This document shows positions 34,648 through 42,931 of a stretch of DNA of 64,000 bases, piece by piece. Made by a program: the position numbers and the translations under genes. The first letter of the stretch is position 1. Each line of letters opens with the position of its first letter. The stretch lies in the NCBI RefSeq assembly GCF_014855515.1, contig NZ_JACYFK010000001.1, positions 806,001 to 870,000 of the forward strand, given 5' to 3'. This DNA comes from Euzebyella marina. GTDB lineage: Bacteria; Bacteroidota; Bacteroidia; Flavobacteriales; Flavobacteriaceae. The notes under the pieces were generated by a model. The model searched no databases, was not told where the DNA came from, and saw only the letters and a list, made by a program, of their open reading frames with translations.

Positions 34648-36009
34648 TTAAAATGAAAACGCTAACAAAAATACATCTGTAAAGCCTTTATTCTGATTTA
34701 CATCAAAATCATCGCTTGCTGATTCTCCGACAGCAAACACTTTTTCGCCGTTAAGTTCAATAACTGCAGCTGCCAAATCAATTTGAGAACCTCCTACACT
34801 TCGCTGCCAGACTATGATACCTTCATCATTAATTTTTAAAACCCAAGCATCGTTCTGACCTTGGTTACTTTGTAAATCACCATCACCAGAACGTGAGTTG
34901 CCGGCTATCAAATACCCTCCGTCAGATGTCGCTACTACAGATGAGGCGGCATCAAAACCACTACCTCCGTACGTCCGCTCCCAAACCAATTCGCCCGCAC
35001 CATCTATCTTAACGACCCAAATATCAGCCGCCCCTTTATTGGTACTTACATCTTGGTCGTTGCTACGCGTATCTCCCACAATTAAAAAATTACCATCGGC
35101 CGTGGGAACAATAGCCTTTGCCTCGTCTATTTCGCTTCCGCCAAAATTCTTTTCCCAAAGTAGTTCTCCTACATCGGTTATGCGAACTACCCAGAAATCG
35201 TAAGTGCCCTTGTTATCTGAAATGTCTACATCAAAACTATCGGATGAACCCACAATCAAATACCCACCTTTATTCAGTTCTACTACGTCATAGGCCGTGT
35301 CGGTAAATGTGCCTCCATAATATTGACTCCATTCAATATCACCACTAGAATTTATCTTAACGGCCCAATAATCTCCACCTGCGTGATTTCTTGCTGTTTG
35401 ATTGCCCTGCCCCTCGGATGCCGTTACATCAAGAACGCCCACTAGAAGGTAACCTTGGTCTTTAGTCTCTATCAACGAGATGCCCTCATCCCTGCCTTTG
35501 TAACCAAAGCTTTTCTGCCAAAGCAAATTTCCATTAGAATCGGTTTTAGCCAACCAATAATCAAGAGAGCCTCCATTTTCGGAGACATCTCCGTTCGAAC
35601 TTTCACTGAAGCCCAATAAAGCAAAACCGCCATCGGCGGTTTGAACCAAATCGCTACCGCGATCATTTTCAGAACCCCCGTAACTTTTTGTCCATTCTAA
35701 GCTAGATTGAGCATCAAATTTCATTAACCAAAAATCAAAATCTTCGGCATCTTTATCTGATACATCACCATCATTACTTTGGGTATGCCCCAAAATCGCA
35801 AACCCCCTGTCAGTAGTCTTTACGAGAGCCTTTCCGCTATCATTCAAACTTCCACCAAAGGTTGCTGTTTCCACTTGAATTTCCGCTGGTTCCGGTAACG
35901 GACTGGGTTTGTCGTCATCGTTCTTTGAACAGGCACCAACCAAAACACTCAATACTGTAACGAACAATCGCCTTTTGACCGAACCAAAAATGTAGTCTAC
36001 CATCCTCAT
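34648..36009 (-). CDS. Beta-propeller repeat lipoprotein
   Basis: 453 residues from ATG 36009; a longer frame to 36057 would overlap the upstream gene. The signal ends in VGAC followed by SKNDDDK. About seven repeats of roughly 50-60 residues follow the pattern GGS..D.A..V..T.DGGY...G.S.S.DGDVS.N.G..D.WV.KID..G...W, which should form a seven-bladed propeller. No enzymatic motif. It lies in one transcription unit with the choice-of-anchor B and MbnP/MbnH-like genes. Confidence 0.8.
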   Translation of the reverse strand: MRMVDYIFGSVKRRLFVTVLSVLVGACSKNDDDKPSPLPEPAEIQVETATFGGSLNDSGKALVKTTDRGFAILGHTQSNDGDVSDKDAEDFDFWLMKFDAQSSLEWTKSYGGSENDRGSDLVQTADGGFALLGFSESSNGDVSENGGSLDYWLAKTDSNGNLLWQKSFGYKGRDEGISLIETKDQGYLLVGVLDVTASEGQGNQTARNHAGGDYWAVKINSSGDIEWSQYYGGTFTDTAYDVVELNKGGYLIVGSSDSFDVDISDNKGTYDFWVVRITDVGELLWEKNFGGSEIDEAKAIVPTADGNFLIVGDTRSNDQDVSTNKGAADIWVVKIDGAGELVWERTYGGSGFDAASSVVATSDGGYLIAGNSRSGDGDLQSNQGQNDAWVLKINDEGIIVWQRSVGGSQIDLAAAVIELNGEKVFAVGESASDDFDVNQNKGFTDVFLLAFSF

Positions 36010-36034
36010 TAAAACATCCCCCTTGCGTAAAATA

Positions 36035-37261
36035 TCAATTACTTTTTTGGATGACAAACAACCCTGAGCTCATATCGCTTACCAAGACTTTACCACTTTG
36101 AAAATAAGGGTAGTTGCTCCACACCCCATCAAATGCAGCATTATCATTATTCGGGTAGGTGTCAAAATAACCAGACTCTACCAAGTTTTGATTTTCAATA
36201 TTCGTTATATCCAGAACTCTCAAGCCTGCGGTGTAGTTTGAGAGAAAATATTCATTCCCGTTGACATAGCCATTATGATCGATGGCATCGGTCGGCCCTA
36301 AATAAGTGTCATATAATTCAGGATTATCTAAATCATTGAAATCAAAAATCAAGGTTCTTGATTTAAAGCCCAAATTCTGTTCGTCTAGCTCATCGCCTAA
36401 AATAAAGAATCGCTGATCATCGGTAAACCAACCTTGGTGCGTATAAGCTATGTTCGGGTATAATACCGTACTAATTTCAAAAGATGCATTTTTGTCGGTC
36501 ACATCAACTATTACCACTTGTGATTCATTAGCGCCAATAAAAATTTCCCTCCCCTGATAATCGACATCAGGCCCTGAATAGGTCACCACTTGTGCGTCAT
36601 GTGAATATCCGTTATCGGCATAACCGCCAACTCCTTTGGGGTTCTTGGGCTCTGAAATATCAATAAAATGGGCACCCCCAGCATATTCATCATTTCGAGC
36701 CGTACCCACAGCATAGGCCATACCCGTTTCTTCATTGATAACGACATTATGCGCATTACCAAAGCCGGTATAAAGTACATCCGCTTCAAATACCTTCGGT
36801 TGCTCAGATGCTTCACGAAGATTCGTAAGGTCAAATACCTGCATGCCATGCCCCGCAGCCTCAGAAACGATAAAGGCATGGTTTTGATATACCTTGATAT
36901 CACGCCATAGGCTCGGTTCTGTAGCGGTGGGCAGTTTACCAACGTAGACCAAGTTCTCAGTGTCTGAAATATCAATGAAGGCCGTACCGTTATCCAAACC
37001 CAATAGCGCATATTCTTTACCCGTGTCGGGGTCTTCCCAACCCCAAATGTCATTGGCCGATTGTGCACTAAAAAAAGATAATGACTTCGTCGCTAGTAAA
37101 TCATAGCCATTGCATGGGTATTGACCTGCCATACCGTTTGAACAGGGTTCGTAATTCATAGGTACATCCGCCGTAGGCTCATTATTGTCATCTGAAGAAC
37201 AACCCGACCCCAAGAGGCCTAGGGTAGATATAAGCATAAAACACCTTGCCCAATTTTTCAT
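36035..37261 (-). CDS. Choice-of-anchor B family lipoprotein (LVIVD-type propeller)
   Basis: 408 residues, lipobox GSGC followed by SSDDNNEP. The opening CSNGMAGQYPCNGYDLL and the repeated motifs ALLGLDNGTAFIDISD, MQVFDLTNL and HNVVINEETGMAYAVG match the choice-of-anchor B / LVIVD beta-propeller family, surface proteins of unknown function. It is first in the four-gene minus-strand set ending with the diheme protein. Confidence 0.82.
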   Translation of the reverse strand: MKNWARCFMLISTLGLLGSGCSSDDNNEPTADVPMNYEPCSNGMAGQYPCNGYDLLATKSLSFFSAQSANDIWGWEDPDTGKEYALLGLDNGTAFIDISDTENLVYVGKLPTATEPSLWRDIKVYQNHAFIVSEAAGHGMQVFDLTNLREASEQPKVFEADVLYTGFGNAHNVVINEETGMAYAVGTARNDEYAGGAHFIDISEPKNPKGVGGYADNGYSHDAQVVTYSGPDVDYQGREIFIGANESQVVIVDVTDKNASFEISTVLYPNIAYTHQGWFTDDQRFFILGDELDEQNLGFKSRTLIFDFNDLDNPELYDTYLGPTDAIDHNGYVNGNEYFLSNYTAGLRVLDITNIENQNLVESGYFDTYPNNDNAAFDGVWSNYPYFQSGKVLVSDMSSGLFVIQKSN

Positions 37262-37385
37262 AAACCGTTCATTTTTATATAAATATATTATTTAACGCCC
37301 TATTGTTTTAGCTCTTCTTGCTATTTGTTGCCATACTAAATGAAAGCAATAATCATTCCCCTTTATCAATACCATAATTTACCCT

Positions 37386-37393
37386 TATTTTTG
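37386..37393 (+). promoter_or_regulatory. Putative -7 element of thiL (leaderless mRNA?)
   Basis: TATTTTTG matches TAnnTTTG and ends only four bases before the ATG at 37398, which would put the transcript start at or next to the start codon. Confidence 0.4.
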
Positions 37394-37397
37394 CCAC

Positions 37398-38456
37398 ATG
37401 CTAGAAGACAAAGAACAAAAAAGGACATCTCTTGAGCGGTTGGGTGAATTCGGCCTAATTGAACATTTGACACAGAATTTTGAGCTCAACCATGCATCAA
37501 GCATCAAGGGTATTGGTGATGATGCCGCAGTGCTCGATAGTACTGAATACAAAACGGTTTTAACTACTGATTTATTGGTTGAAGGTGTTCATTTCGACCT
37601 CAGCTACATGCCACTAAAACACTTGGGTTATAAAGCCGTTATGGTGAACCTTTCAGATGTTTACGCCATGAATGCAAAGGCGACACAGATTACGGTTTCA
37701 CTGGCCGTATCAAATCGGTTTCCCCTAGAAGCTTTGGAGGAGCTTTACGACGGAATCGCCCTTGCCTGTAAAATGTACAATGTTGATTTGATAGGAGGTG
37801 ATACCACTTCATCGCAAAAAGGAATGTTAATTAGCGTTACCGCTTTGGGGCAAGTTAACGAAGAGCAAATTTCTTACCGCAATGGGGCCCGGCCAAACGA
37901 CCTTTTGGTCGTGAGCGGAGATTTGGGCGGAGCTTACATGGGGCTGCAAGTTCTGGAGCGTGAAAAAGAGGTCTACAAAGTAAACCCGAACAGCCAACCC
38001 GACCTTTCACCCTACTCATACATTGTTGAACGTCAATTAAAACCTGAGGCAAGAAAAGATATTGTTGAATTGTTGGCCAAACTTGAAGTGAAACCAACTT
38101 CAATGATCGATATAAGCGATGGCCTTTCTTCAGAAATAATGCACTTGAGTAAAAGTAGTGGGGTAGGGTGCAATCTTTTTGAAGATAAAATTCCCTTAGA
38201 CCCAACCGTTATTTCGGCCTGCGAAGAATTCAAAATGGATAGCACGTTGGTCGCTTTAAGCGGAGGTGAGGATTATGAGCTATTGTTCACGGTAAAACAA
38301 GAAGACTACGAAAAGATCAAAGGCAACCCAAACCTTACGGTTATCGGCTATATGACGGAGGCCAATGAAGGGACTCATTTAGTTACAAGGGGTAATCATA
38401 AAATACCGCTGACCGCACAGGGCTGGAACTCGTTCTCTAATTCTGAGGAGGAATAA
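37398..38456 (+). CDS. thiL: Thiamine-monophosphate kinase
   Basis: 352 residues. It phosphorylates thiamine monophosphate to thiamine pyrophosphate. Signature segments are the Mg-binding GIGDDAAVLD, TTDLLVEGVHFD, GYKAVMVNLSDVYAMNA, LIGGDTTSS, MIDISDGLSSEIMHLSK and LSGGEDYELLFTV. No TPP riboswitch was seen upstream and no other thiamine gene is adjacent. The 3' side faces a convergent zinc-ribbon gene across a highly structured gap. Confidence 0.95.
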   Translation: MLEDKEQKRTSLERLGEFGLIEHLTQNFELNHASSIKGIGDDAAVLDSTEYKTVLTTDLLVEGVHFDLSYMPLKHLGYKAVMVNLSDVYAMNAKATQITVSLAVSNRFPLEALEELYDGIALACKMYNVDLIGGDTTSSQKGMLISVTALGQVNEEQISYRNGARPNDLLVVSGDLGGAYMGLQVLEREKEVYKVNPNSQPDLSPYSYIVERQLKPEARKDIVELLAKLEVKPTSMIDISDGLSSEIMHLSKSSGVGCNLFEDKIPLDPTVISACEEFKMDSTLVALSGGEDYELLFTVKQEDYEKIKGNPNLTVIGYMTEANEGTHLVTRGNHKIPLTAQGWNSFSNSEEE

Positions 38457-38469
38457 CTATAAAAAAAGA

Positions 38470-38551
38470 ATTCCCGAAAAAGGCAAACCTAACATACTGT
38501 TGTGGGGCGAACGACAGTGGAGAACGAGGTTGCTACTATTTTTTCGGGAAT
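38470..38551 (-). ncRNA. Highly structured element after thiL (candidate RNA or unusual bidirectional terminator)
   Basis: Outer 12-bp perfect arms (38470-38481 and 38540-38551) enclose a second stem (GCAAACC 38483-38489 with GGTTGC 38528-38533, one bulge). A nine-pair hairpin (38495-38503 with 38511-38519, one or two wobbles) closes a seven-base loop. Seven consecutive T on the minus strand follow the outer stem, favouring a minus-strand RNA with loop UCGCCCC. No frame is coding here. Orientation and transcription are unproven. Confidence 0.4.
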
Positions 38552-38562
38552 ATTTTATAAAA

Positions 38563-38587
38563 ATCCTGAAACCTTAAGGCTCAGGAT
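38563..38587 (-). terminator. Terminator of the zinc-ribbon gene
   Basis: ATCCTGA ... TCAGGAT arms around the palindrome CCTTAAGG, with TTTTTAT following on the minus strand, 41 bp after the zinc-ribbon stop. Confidence 0.55.
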
Positions 38588-38627
38588 TTGGGTGCCAAAG
38601 CATAGGTAACGCTGAATCAAGTTCAGG

Positions 38628-38846
38628 TTAGGCAGCGTGTTTTGCTGCCCTATGTCTTTTCTGAAAAATATTTTCCAAGGTCTTATTAATATCTTCTAGC
38701 TCTGGTGTAAGGGTCGAAAGATTACCGCTTACATCGGTAGTTACCTGTTTACCACAATGAATGCATTTATATTCCTTAATATGTAATGTCACTTTTTTCG
38801 ATACTGAGTAATGGTGGCCAAAAAGGCTGCAAAAAAATCGTTTCAT
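38628..38846 (-). CDS. Small zinc-ribbon-like protein
   Basis: 72 residues. CSLFGHHY near the N-terminus and YKCIHCGKQVTTD supply Cys/His pairs that could bind one metal ion. Short proteins with this layout are common in Flavobacteriaceae but are not characterised. It stands alone, convergent with thiL. Confidence 0.7.
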   Translation of the reverse strand: MKRFFCSLFGHHYSVSKKVTLHIKEYKCIHCGKQVTTDVSGNLSTLTPELEDINKTLENIFQKRHRAAKHAA

Positions 38847-38975
38847 GGTCGTAGGTTTAAAAAACGCATCGTTGGTTCATTGGGGCAAACCGCCAGGTGC
38901 TAGTTCAAAATTTGGGTGAAATTTTCAGTGCGTTCAAACACTTTCTATCTCAACGCCCTCCTTTCTTTTTTTATT

Positions 38976-39005
38976 GGACAATAGCCTTGAGATTGTCCGA
39001 TTTTT
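38976..39005 (+). terminator. Hairpin with T-run upstream of brnQ
   Basis: GGACAAT, nine-base loop, ATTGTCC, then GATTTTT. It lies in a 278-bp gap (38847-39124) with no gene on this strand before it, so it could be an attenuator or the end of an unseen short transcript. Confidence 0.4.
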
Positions 39006-39124
39006 CGATGAAATACACCATTCTATTTAAAATAGAAAGATTTTTCCGACATACTGCACTGCTTGCCGTCAGCCAATATTAGGGTATCTTGCAGCCTGTT
39101 AAAACCACAGGTGTCTTTCAAAAA

Positions 39125-40432
39125 ATGAACTCCGTCAAGTTACATACGGCCAAAGAAACTTTAGTTACCGCCTTTGCCCTGTTCTCATTGTTTTTTGGAG
39201 CAGGTAACTTGATACTTCCGCCTCTCTTGGGTTTTACTTCGGGCCATTTATGGTGGTTGGTCTCTCTGGGGTTTTGTCTCTCGGCTGTTTTAGTTCCTAT
39301 TCTAGGCATTATGGCACACGCCAAGTTGCAGGGAACTATTTTTGATTTCGGCAAGAAGGTTTCTAAGGGCTTTTCATTAGTATATTCTTTTTTGATTTAT
39401 GTCATCTCTATAAGTTTACCTTCCCCAAGAACGGCCTCTGTAACCCATGAAATGGCTATACAGCCATTTTTTGATGTTCCCTCTTGGCTAACTGGCACCG
39501 TTTACTTTTCACTCGTTTTCCTGTTTGTGGTCAACCGGTCTAAATTGTTGAATGTTCTTGGTAAAATATTGACCCCAACTATCATTATCATTTTATTGTT
39601 GATTATAGGTATCTCTCTATTTTCTACCGACCAGCCTGTTGGGCCCATTACCCTAAGCTCCCCTTTTGCCAATGGCATCTTGGAAGGGTACCAGACCTTT
39701 GATGCTATTGGAGCGGTCGTCGTTGGTGGCGTAATCATCATTTCAGTTAACTTGAAGAAAAAAGAAGCTTCGTATCAAGAGAAGAAAACCTTGATCCGTC
39801 GTGCCGGCATTTTGGCCGGTTCTGCCTTACTTCTTTTATATACCGGGCTTATTTATACCGGGGCTTTGGTACAGGCAGATTTTGATACCGAAATAACCCG
39901 TACCGCTCTTTTAAATGGCATAAGCCATTTGACCTTAGGAAGAAACGGACAAGTATTTCTCAGCGTTTTGGTGAGTCTTGCCTGCTTTACCACAGCGGTT
40001 GGTATTGTTACCGGCACATCTGACTTTATACAATCACGCTTCAAAAACAGTAAAAAGGCCTATTTGATTACAGTTATTGCAGGTTGCCTTTTAGGTGTTT
40101 TAATCGGGCAGTTCAATGTGGCCTATATTATTGCAGTGGCCCTACCTGCCCTAATGTTTATATACCCCATTACCATCGTTTTGATTTTGTTAAATGCCAT
40201 ACCCAATAAGTGGGCATCGCCAAAGGTATTCAGGGCAGTTGTAACAACTACCATAATTTTTAGTATACCGGATTTTATCGGCAGCTTAGGTTGGGGAGCT
40301 TCAATTAGTGCCCTTCAGGAAATAATTCCCTTAAGCCGGTATAGTATGGGATGGATTTTACCTGCGATGATTGTTTTTGTTCTATTCAATCTCACGAGGA
40401 AAAAGCATCCCATAAATAATTCATCCCTTTAG
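39125..40432 (+). CDS. brnQ: Branched-chain amino acid:cation symporter (LIV-II family)
   Basis: 435 residues from ATG 39125; twelve upstream codons are open but precede no conserved sequence. About twelve membrane helices. FALFSLFFGAGNLILPPLLG is the family N-terminal signature, and SLPSPRTASVTHEMA and GYQTFDAIGAVVVGG follow. It should import Leu/Ile/Val with Na+ or H+. It is convergent with xth, overlapping by four bases. Confidence 0.93.
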   Translation: MNSVKLHTAKETLVTAFALFSLFFGAGNLILPPLLGFTSGHLWWLVSLGFCLSAVLVPILGIMAHAKLQGTIFDFGKKVSKGFSLVYSFLIYVISISLPSPRTASVTHEMAIQPFFDVPSWLTGTVYFSLVFLFVVNRSKLLNVLGKILTPTIIIILLLIIGISLFSTDQPVGPITLSSPFANGILEGYQTFDAIGAVVVGGVIIISVNLKKKEASYQEKKTLIRRAGILAGSALLLLYTGLIYTGALVQADFDTEITRTALLNGISHLTLGRNGQVFLSVLVSLACFTTAVGIVTGTSDFIQSRFKNSKKAYLITVIAGCLLGVLIGQFNVAYIIAVALPALMFIYPITIVLILLNAIPNKWASPKVFRAVVTTTIIFSIPDFIGSLGWGASISALQEIIPLSRYSMGWILPAMIVFVLFNLTRKKHPINNSSL

Positions 40433-41199
40433 AGGTTGATATCTAAACTAATTGGGCAGTGATCGCTACCCATGATTTGGTCATGAATTTCGCAAGAATT
40501 GACTTTTGGCCAAAGCGATTCACTCACTAAGAAGTAATCGATACGCCACCCAACGTTTCTACTTCTCGCCCCTCCTCTTTGACTCCAAAAAGTGTACTTA
40601 TCATACGTATTCGGGTGTAGGGTTCTGTAACTATCGACCAATTTCAGGGTACCGAGCATATGGTCAAAACCATCGATCTCTACCTGTGTAAAACCTGAAG
40701 TCTTGTTGTAGTTAGATTTTGGGTTCGCCAAATCATTGGCCGTATGGGCCACATTAAAATCTCCAGTAACAATGATCGGTTTCTTTTGTTGAAGGTTCAT
40801 AAGGTACTGGGTGAAATCTCTATCCCATTCCGAACGATAATCCAATCGTTTGAGTCCGTTACCGCTATTGGGCACATACACGTTTATCAAATAAAATGAC
40901 TCGTATTCCGCGCACGTAACCCTTCCTTCAAGATCATGTACTTCAGCACCTATGTTGGGTAAAAATGAAAGGGGTTTTTCTTTAGATAGAATACCCGTTC
41001 CTGAATACCCCTTTCTTTCGGCACTATTACTAAATAGCTTATACCCGGAAATTTCTTTTAATGCTTCGGATACTTGGTCGTCTTGCGCCTTGGTCTCTTG
41101 AATACAAAAAACATCTGCATCAAAATTAGAGACCACTTCATCAAAGCCTTTTTTCATCGAGGCTCGTATTCCGTTTACATTCCAAGAAACTATTTTCAT
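40429..41199 (-). CDS. xth: Exodeoxyribonuclease III
   Basis: 256 residues. MKIVSWNVNGIRAS, the catalytic-Glu segment CIQETKAQ, NVYVPNSG, VTGDFNVAH, RIDYFLVS and GSDHCPISLDI are all canonical for ExoIII/AP endonucleases of the EEP fold. It cleaves DNA at abasic sites and removes 3' blocks. It lies 31 bp after pepP and is probably cotranscribed with it. Confidence 0.95.
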   Translation of the reverse strand: MKIVSWNVNGIRASMKKGFDEVVSNFDADVFCIQETKAQDDQVSEALKEISGYKLFSNSAERKGYSGTGILSKEKPLSFLPNIGAEVHDLEGRVTCAEYESFYLINVYVPNSGNGLKRLDYRSEWDRDFTQYLMNLQQKKPIIVTGDFNVAHTANDLANPKSNYNKTSGFTQVEIDGFDHMLGTLKLVDSYRTLHPNTYDKYTFWSQRGGARSRNVGWRIDYFLVSESLWPKVNSCEIHDQIMGSDHCPISLDINL

Positions 41200-41230
41200 T
41201 TACCTTGTTTTTAGCTAATTTCTACCAATA

Positions 41231-42523
41231 CTATTTGTTCATCAAATCTTCAATTTCCTCTACTTCAATAGGAATACCGGCCATTAAATTGAACGGCTCT
41301 CCGTTTTCTTGAATGACGACGTCATCTTCAAGGCGAACCCCCAGCTTCTCATCGGGAATATAAATACCGGGCTCGACGGTAAACACCATATTGGCCTGCA
41401 TGGGAGTTTTCAGTTCACCATAATCATGGGTGTTCAACCCGATATGATGGCTCGTACCGTGCATGAAATATTTCTTGTAAGCCGGCCATTGTGGGTTCTC
41501 GTTCTGTACATCGGCCTTATCCAACAAACCGAGGCCTAACAGCTCAGAAGTCATGAGTTTTCCGCATTCAACATGATAATCCTTCCAAATTGTGCCCGGC
41601 ACCAACATTTTAGTAGCCTCGTTCTTAACCCGCAGTACCGCCTCATACACCTCTTTTTGGCGTTTGGTAAATTTACCGTCGACAGGTATGGTTCTGGTCA
41701 AATCACTTGAATAATTGGCGTACTCGGCCGCCGTATCCATCAAAATCATATCGCCCGACAGACATCTTTTATTATTCTCAAGGTAATGAAGTACGTTTGC
41801 ATTATTTCCAGCCGCAATTATAGGCGGATAGGCAAACCCTTTAGAACGGTTTCGAACGAATTCATGTAAAAGCTCGGCCTCAATCTCATACTCCCAAACA
41901 CCTGGCTCGACAAACTGCAATACACGGCGAAAACCTTTTTCGGTAATATTACAGGCCGTTTGCATGAGTTCGATTTCTTCCGGTTCTTTAACGCCTCTAA
42001 TCTTTTGAAGTATCGGGTTGCTCTTCGCCACTTGATGCGCCGGAAACTTTCTTTTACATTCTTGAATAAAACGATCCTCTCGGGTCTCGGTCTCAACGGC
42101 CTGGCGGTAATGCTCATTGGTATTAAAGTAAATAGTATCGGCCTCCGTCATCAAATCAAAAAATACCCGATCAAAATCTTGAAGCCAGTAAACGGTTTCG
42201 ATACCTGATACTTCGGTCGCCTTTTCCTTGGTTAATTTTTCACCTTCCCAAACAGCAATGTGCGCATTGGTCTCACGAACAAACAGAATTTCCCTGTGAC
42301 TTTTATCCATAGCATCGGGAAAAAGCAACAACTTGGTTTCTTCTTGGTCTGCACCACATAAATAGAAAAGGTCTCTATGTTGTTCAAAAGGTAGCACGCT
42401 GTCGGCACCTATAGGATAAATATCATTTGAATTAAAGACCGCAATGCTTTTTGGGCGCATTTCGGCCATGAATTTCTTTCGATTTTTGATGAATAATGAA
42501 TTACTGATTTGTTCGTATTTCAT
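41231..42523 (-). CDS. pepP: Xaa-Pro aminopeptidase (peptidase M24B)
   Basis: 430 residues with an N-terminal AMP_N domain (FLCGADQEETKLLLFP-like segment) and the pita-bread M24 domain. Dinuclear metal ligands are visible in LMDTAAEYANYSSDLTRTIP, MHGTSHHIGLNTHD, VFTVEPGIYIP and VRLEDDVVI. It removes N-terminal residues before proline. Cytosolic; a putative promoter lies about 110 bp upstream. Confidence 0.93.
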   Translation of the reverse strand: MKYEQISNSLFIKNRKKFMAEMRPKSIAVFNSNDIYPIGADSVLPFEQHRDLFYLCGADQEETKLLLFPDAMDKSHREILFVRETNAHIAVWEGEKLTKEKATEVSGIETVYWLQDFDRVFFDLMTEADTIYFNTNEHYRQAVETETREDRFIQECKRKFPAHQVAKSNPILQKIRGVKEPEEIELMQTACNITEKGFRRVLQFVEPGVWEYEIEAELLHEFVRNRSKGFAYPPIIAAGNNANVLHYLENNKRCLSGDMILMDTAAEYANYSSDLTRTIPVDGKFTKRQKEVYEAVLRVKNEATKMLVPGTIWKDYHVECGKLMTSELLGLGLLDKADVQNENPQWPAYKKYFMHGTSHHIGLNTHDYGELKTPMQANMVFTVEPGIYIPDEKLGVRLEDDVVIQENGEPFNLMAGIPIEVEEIEDLMNK

Positions 42524-42632
42524 TGGCGTAATTTTAATTTTTTAATCGGTTAGATGTAATTTGTCCTTAGAAAATATCCCCTACTGTCAGAGGTATATCT
42601 GGATACATTTAACTCGCTTTTTATCAATTTTT

Positions 42633-42640
42633 CAAAAGTA
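42633..42640 (-). promoter_or_regulatory. Putative -7 element of pepP
   Basis: Minus-strand TACTTTTG matches TAnnTTTG; the implied leader is about 100 nt. Confidence 0.35.
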
Positions 42641-42728
42641 GCAAATTGACAACGATTGGGCAGTTAAGAAGTTTATAATGTCTGGTGTTTTTATTGAGAC
42701 AAGTAGCTCATTACAGAGCTTAAGTGCA

Positions 42729-42890
42729 TAAAAAAAGAGACCTAATTCATAGGCCTCTTCTTCAATTAAAGTTGGTTATGTTATTCTTCTAGTTTGAGTG
42801 AGTTTAATGCTAGTTTGGCATAAATTAACAAAATATTAAGTTGTTGCGCAATTCTGTCGCTGTTAATTTTAAGCGGCAAACATTGACAAA
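42729..42890 (-). ncRNA. Possible small RNA in the pepP/VPS10 gap
   Basis: The 408-bp gap 42524-42931 contains a hairpin (42736-42743 with 42751-42758). It pairs fully only on the minus strand, with one G-U pair, and is followed there by a T-run: a terminator with no minus-strand gene in front of it. A short minus-strand RNA of up to 160 nt would explain it. No promoter match was found, so the upstream limit is arbitrary. Confidence 0.3.
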
Positions 42891-42931
42891 TTAAATCTGT
42901 TGTTTCTAAAATAACTCGTTATCAAATACTT

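Noticed and set aside
37262-37397. A TPP riboswitch before thiL
   Set aside because: No thi-box sequence or fitting secondary structure was seen in the 136-bp gap.
38470-38551. SRP RNA or 6S RNA
   Set aside because: The conserved SRP loop motif (GGAA tetraloop with AGCAG strand) is absent and the element is too short for 6S RNA.
38897-39082. 61-codon plus-strand frame upstream of brnQ
   Set aside because: It spans a terminator-like hairpin and shows low-complexity aromatic runs without conserved character.
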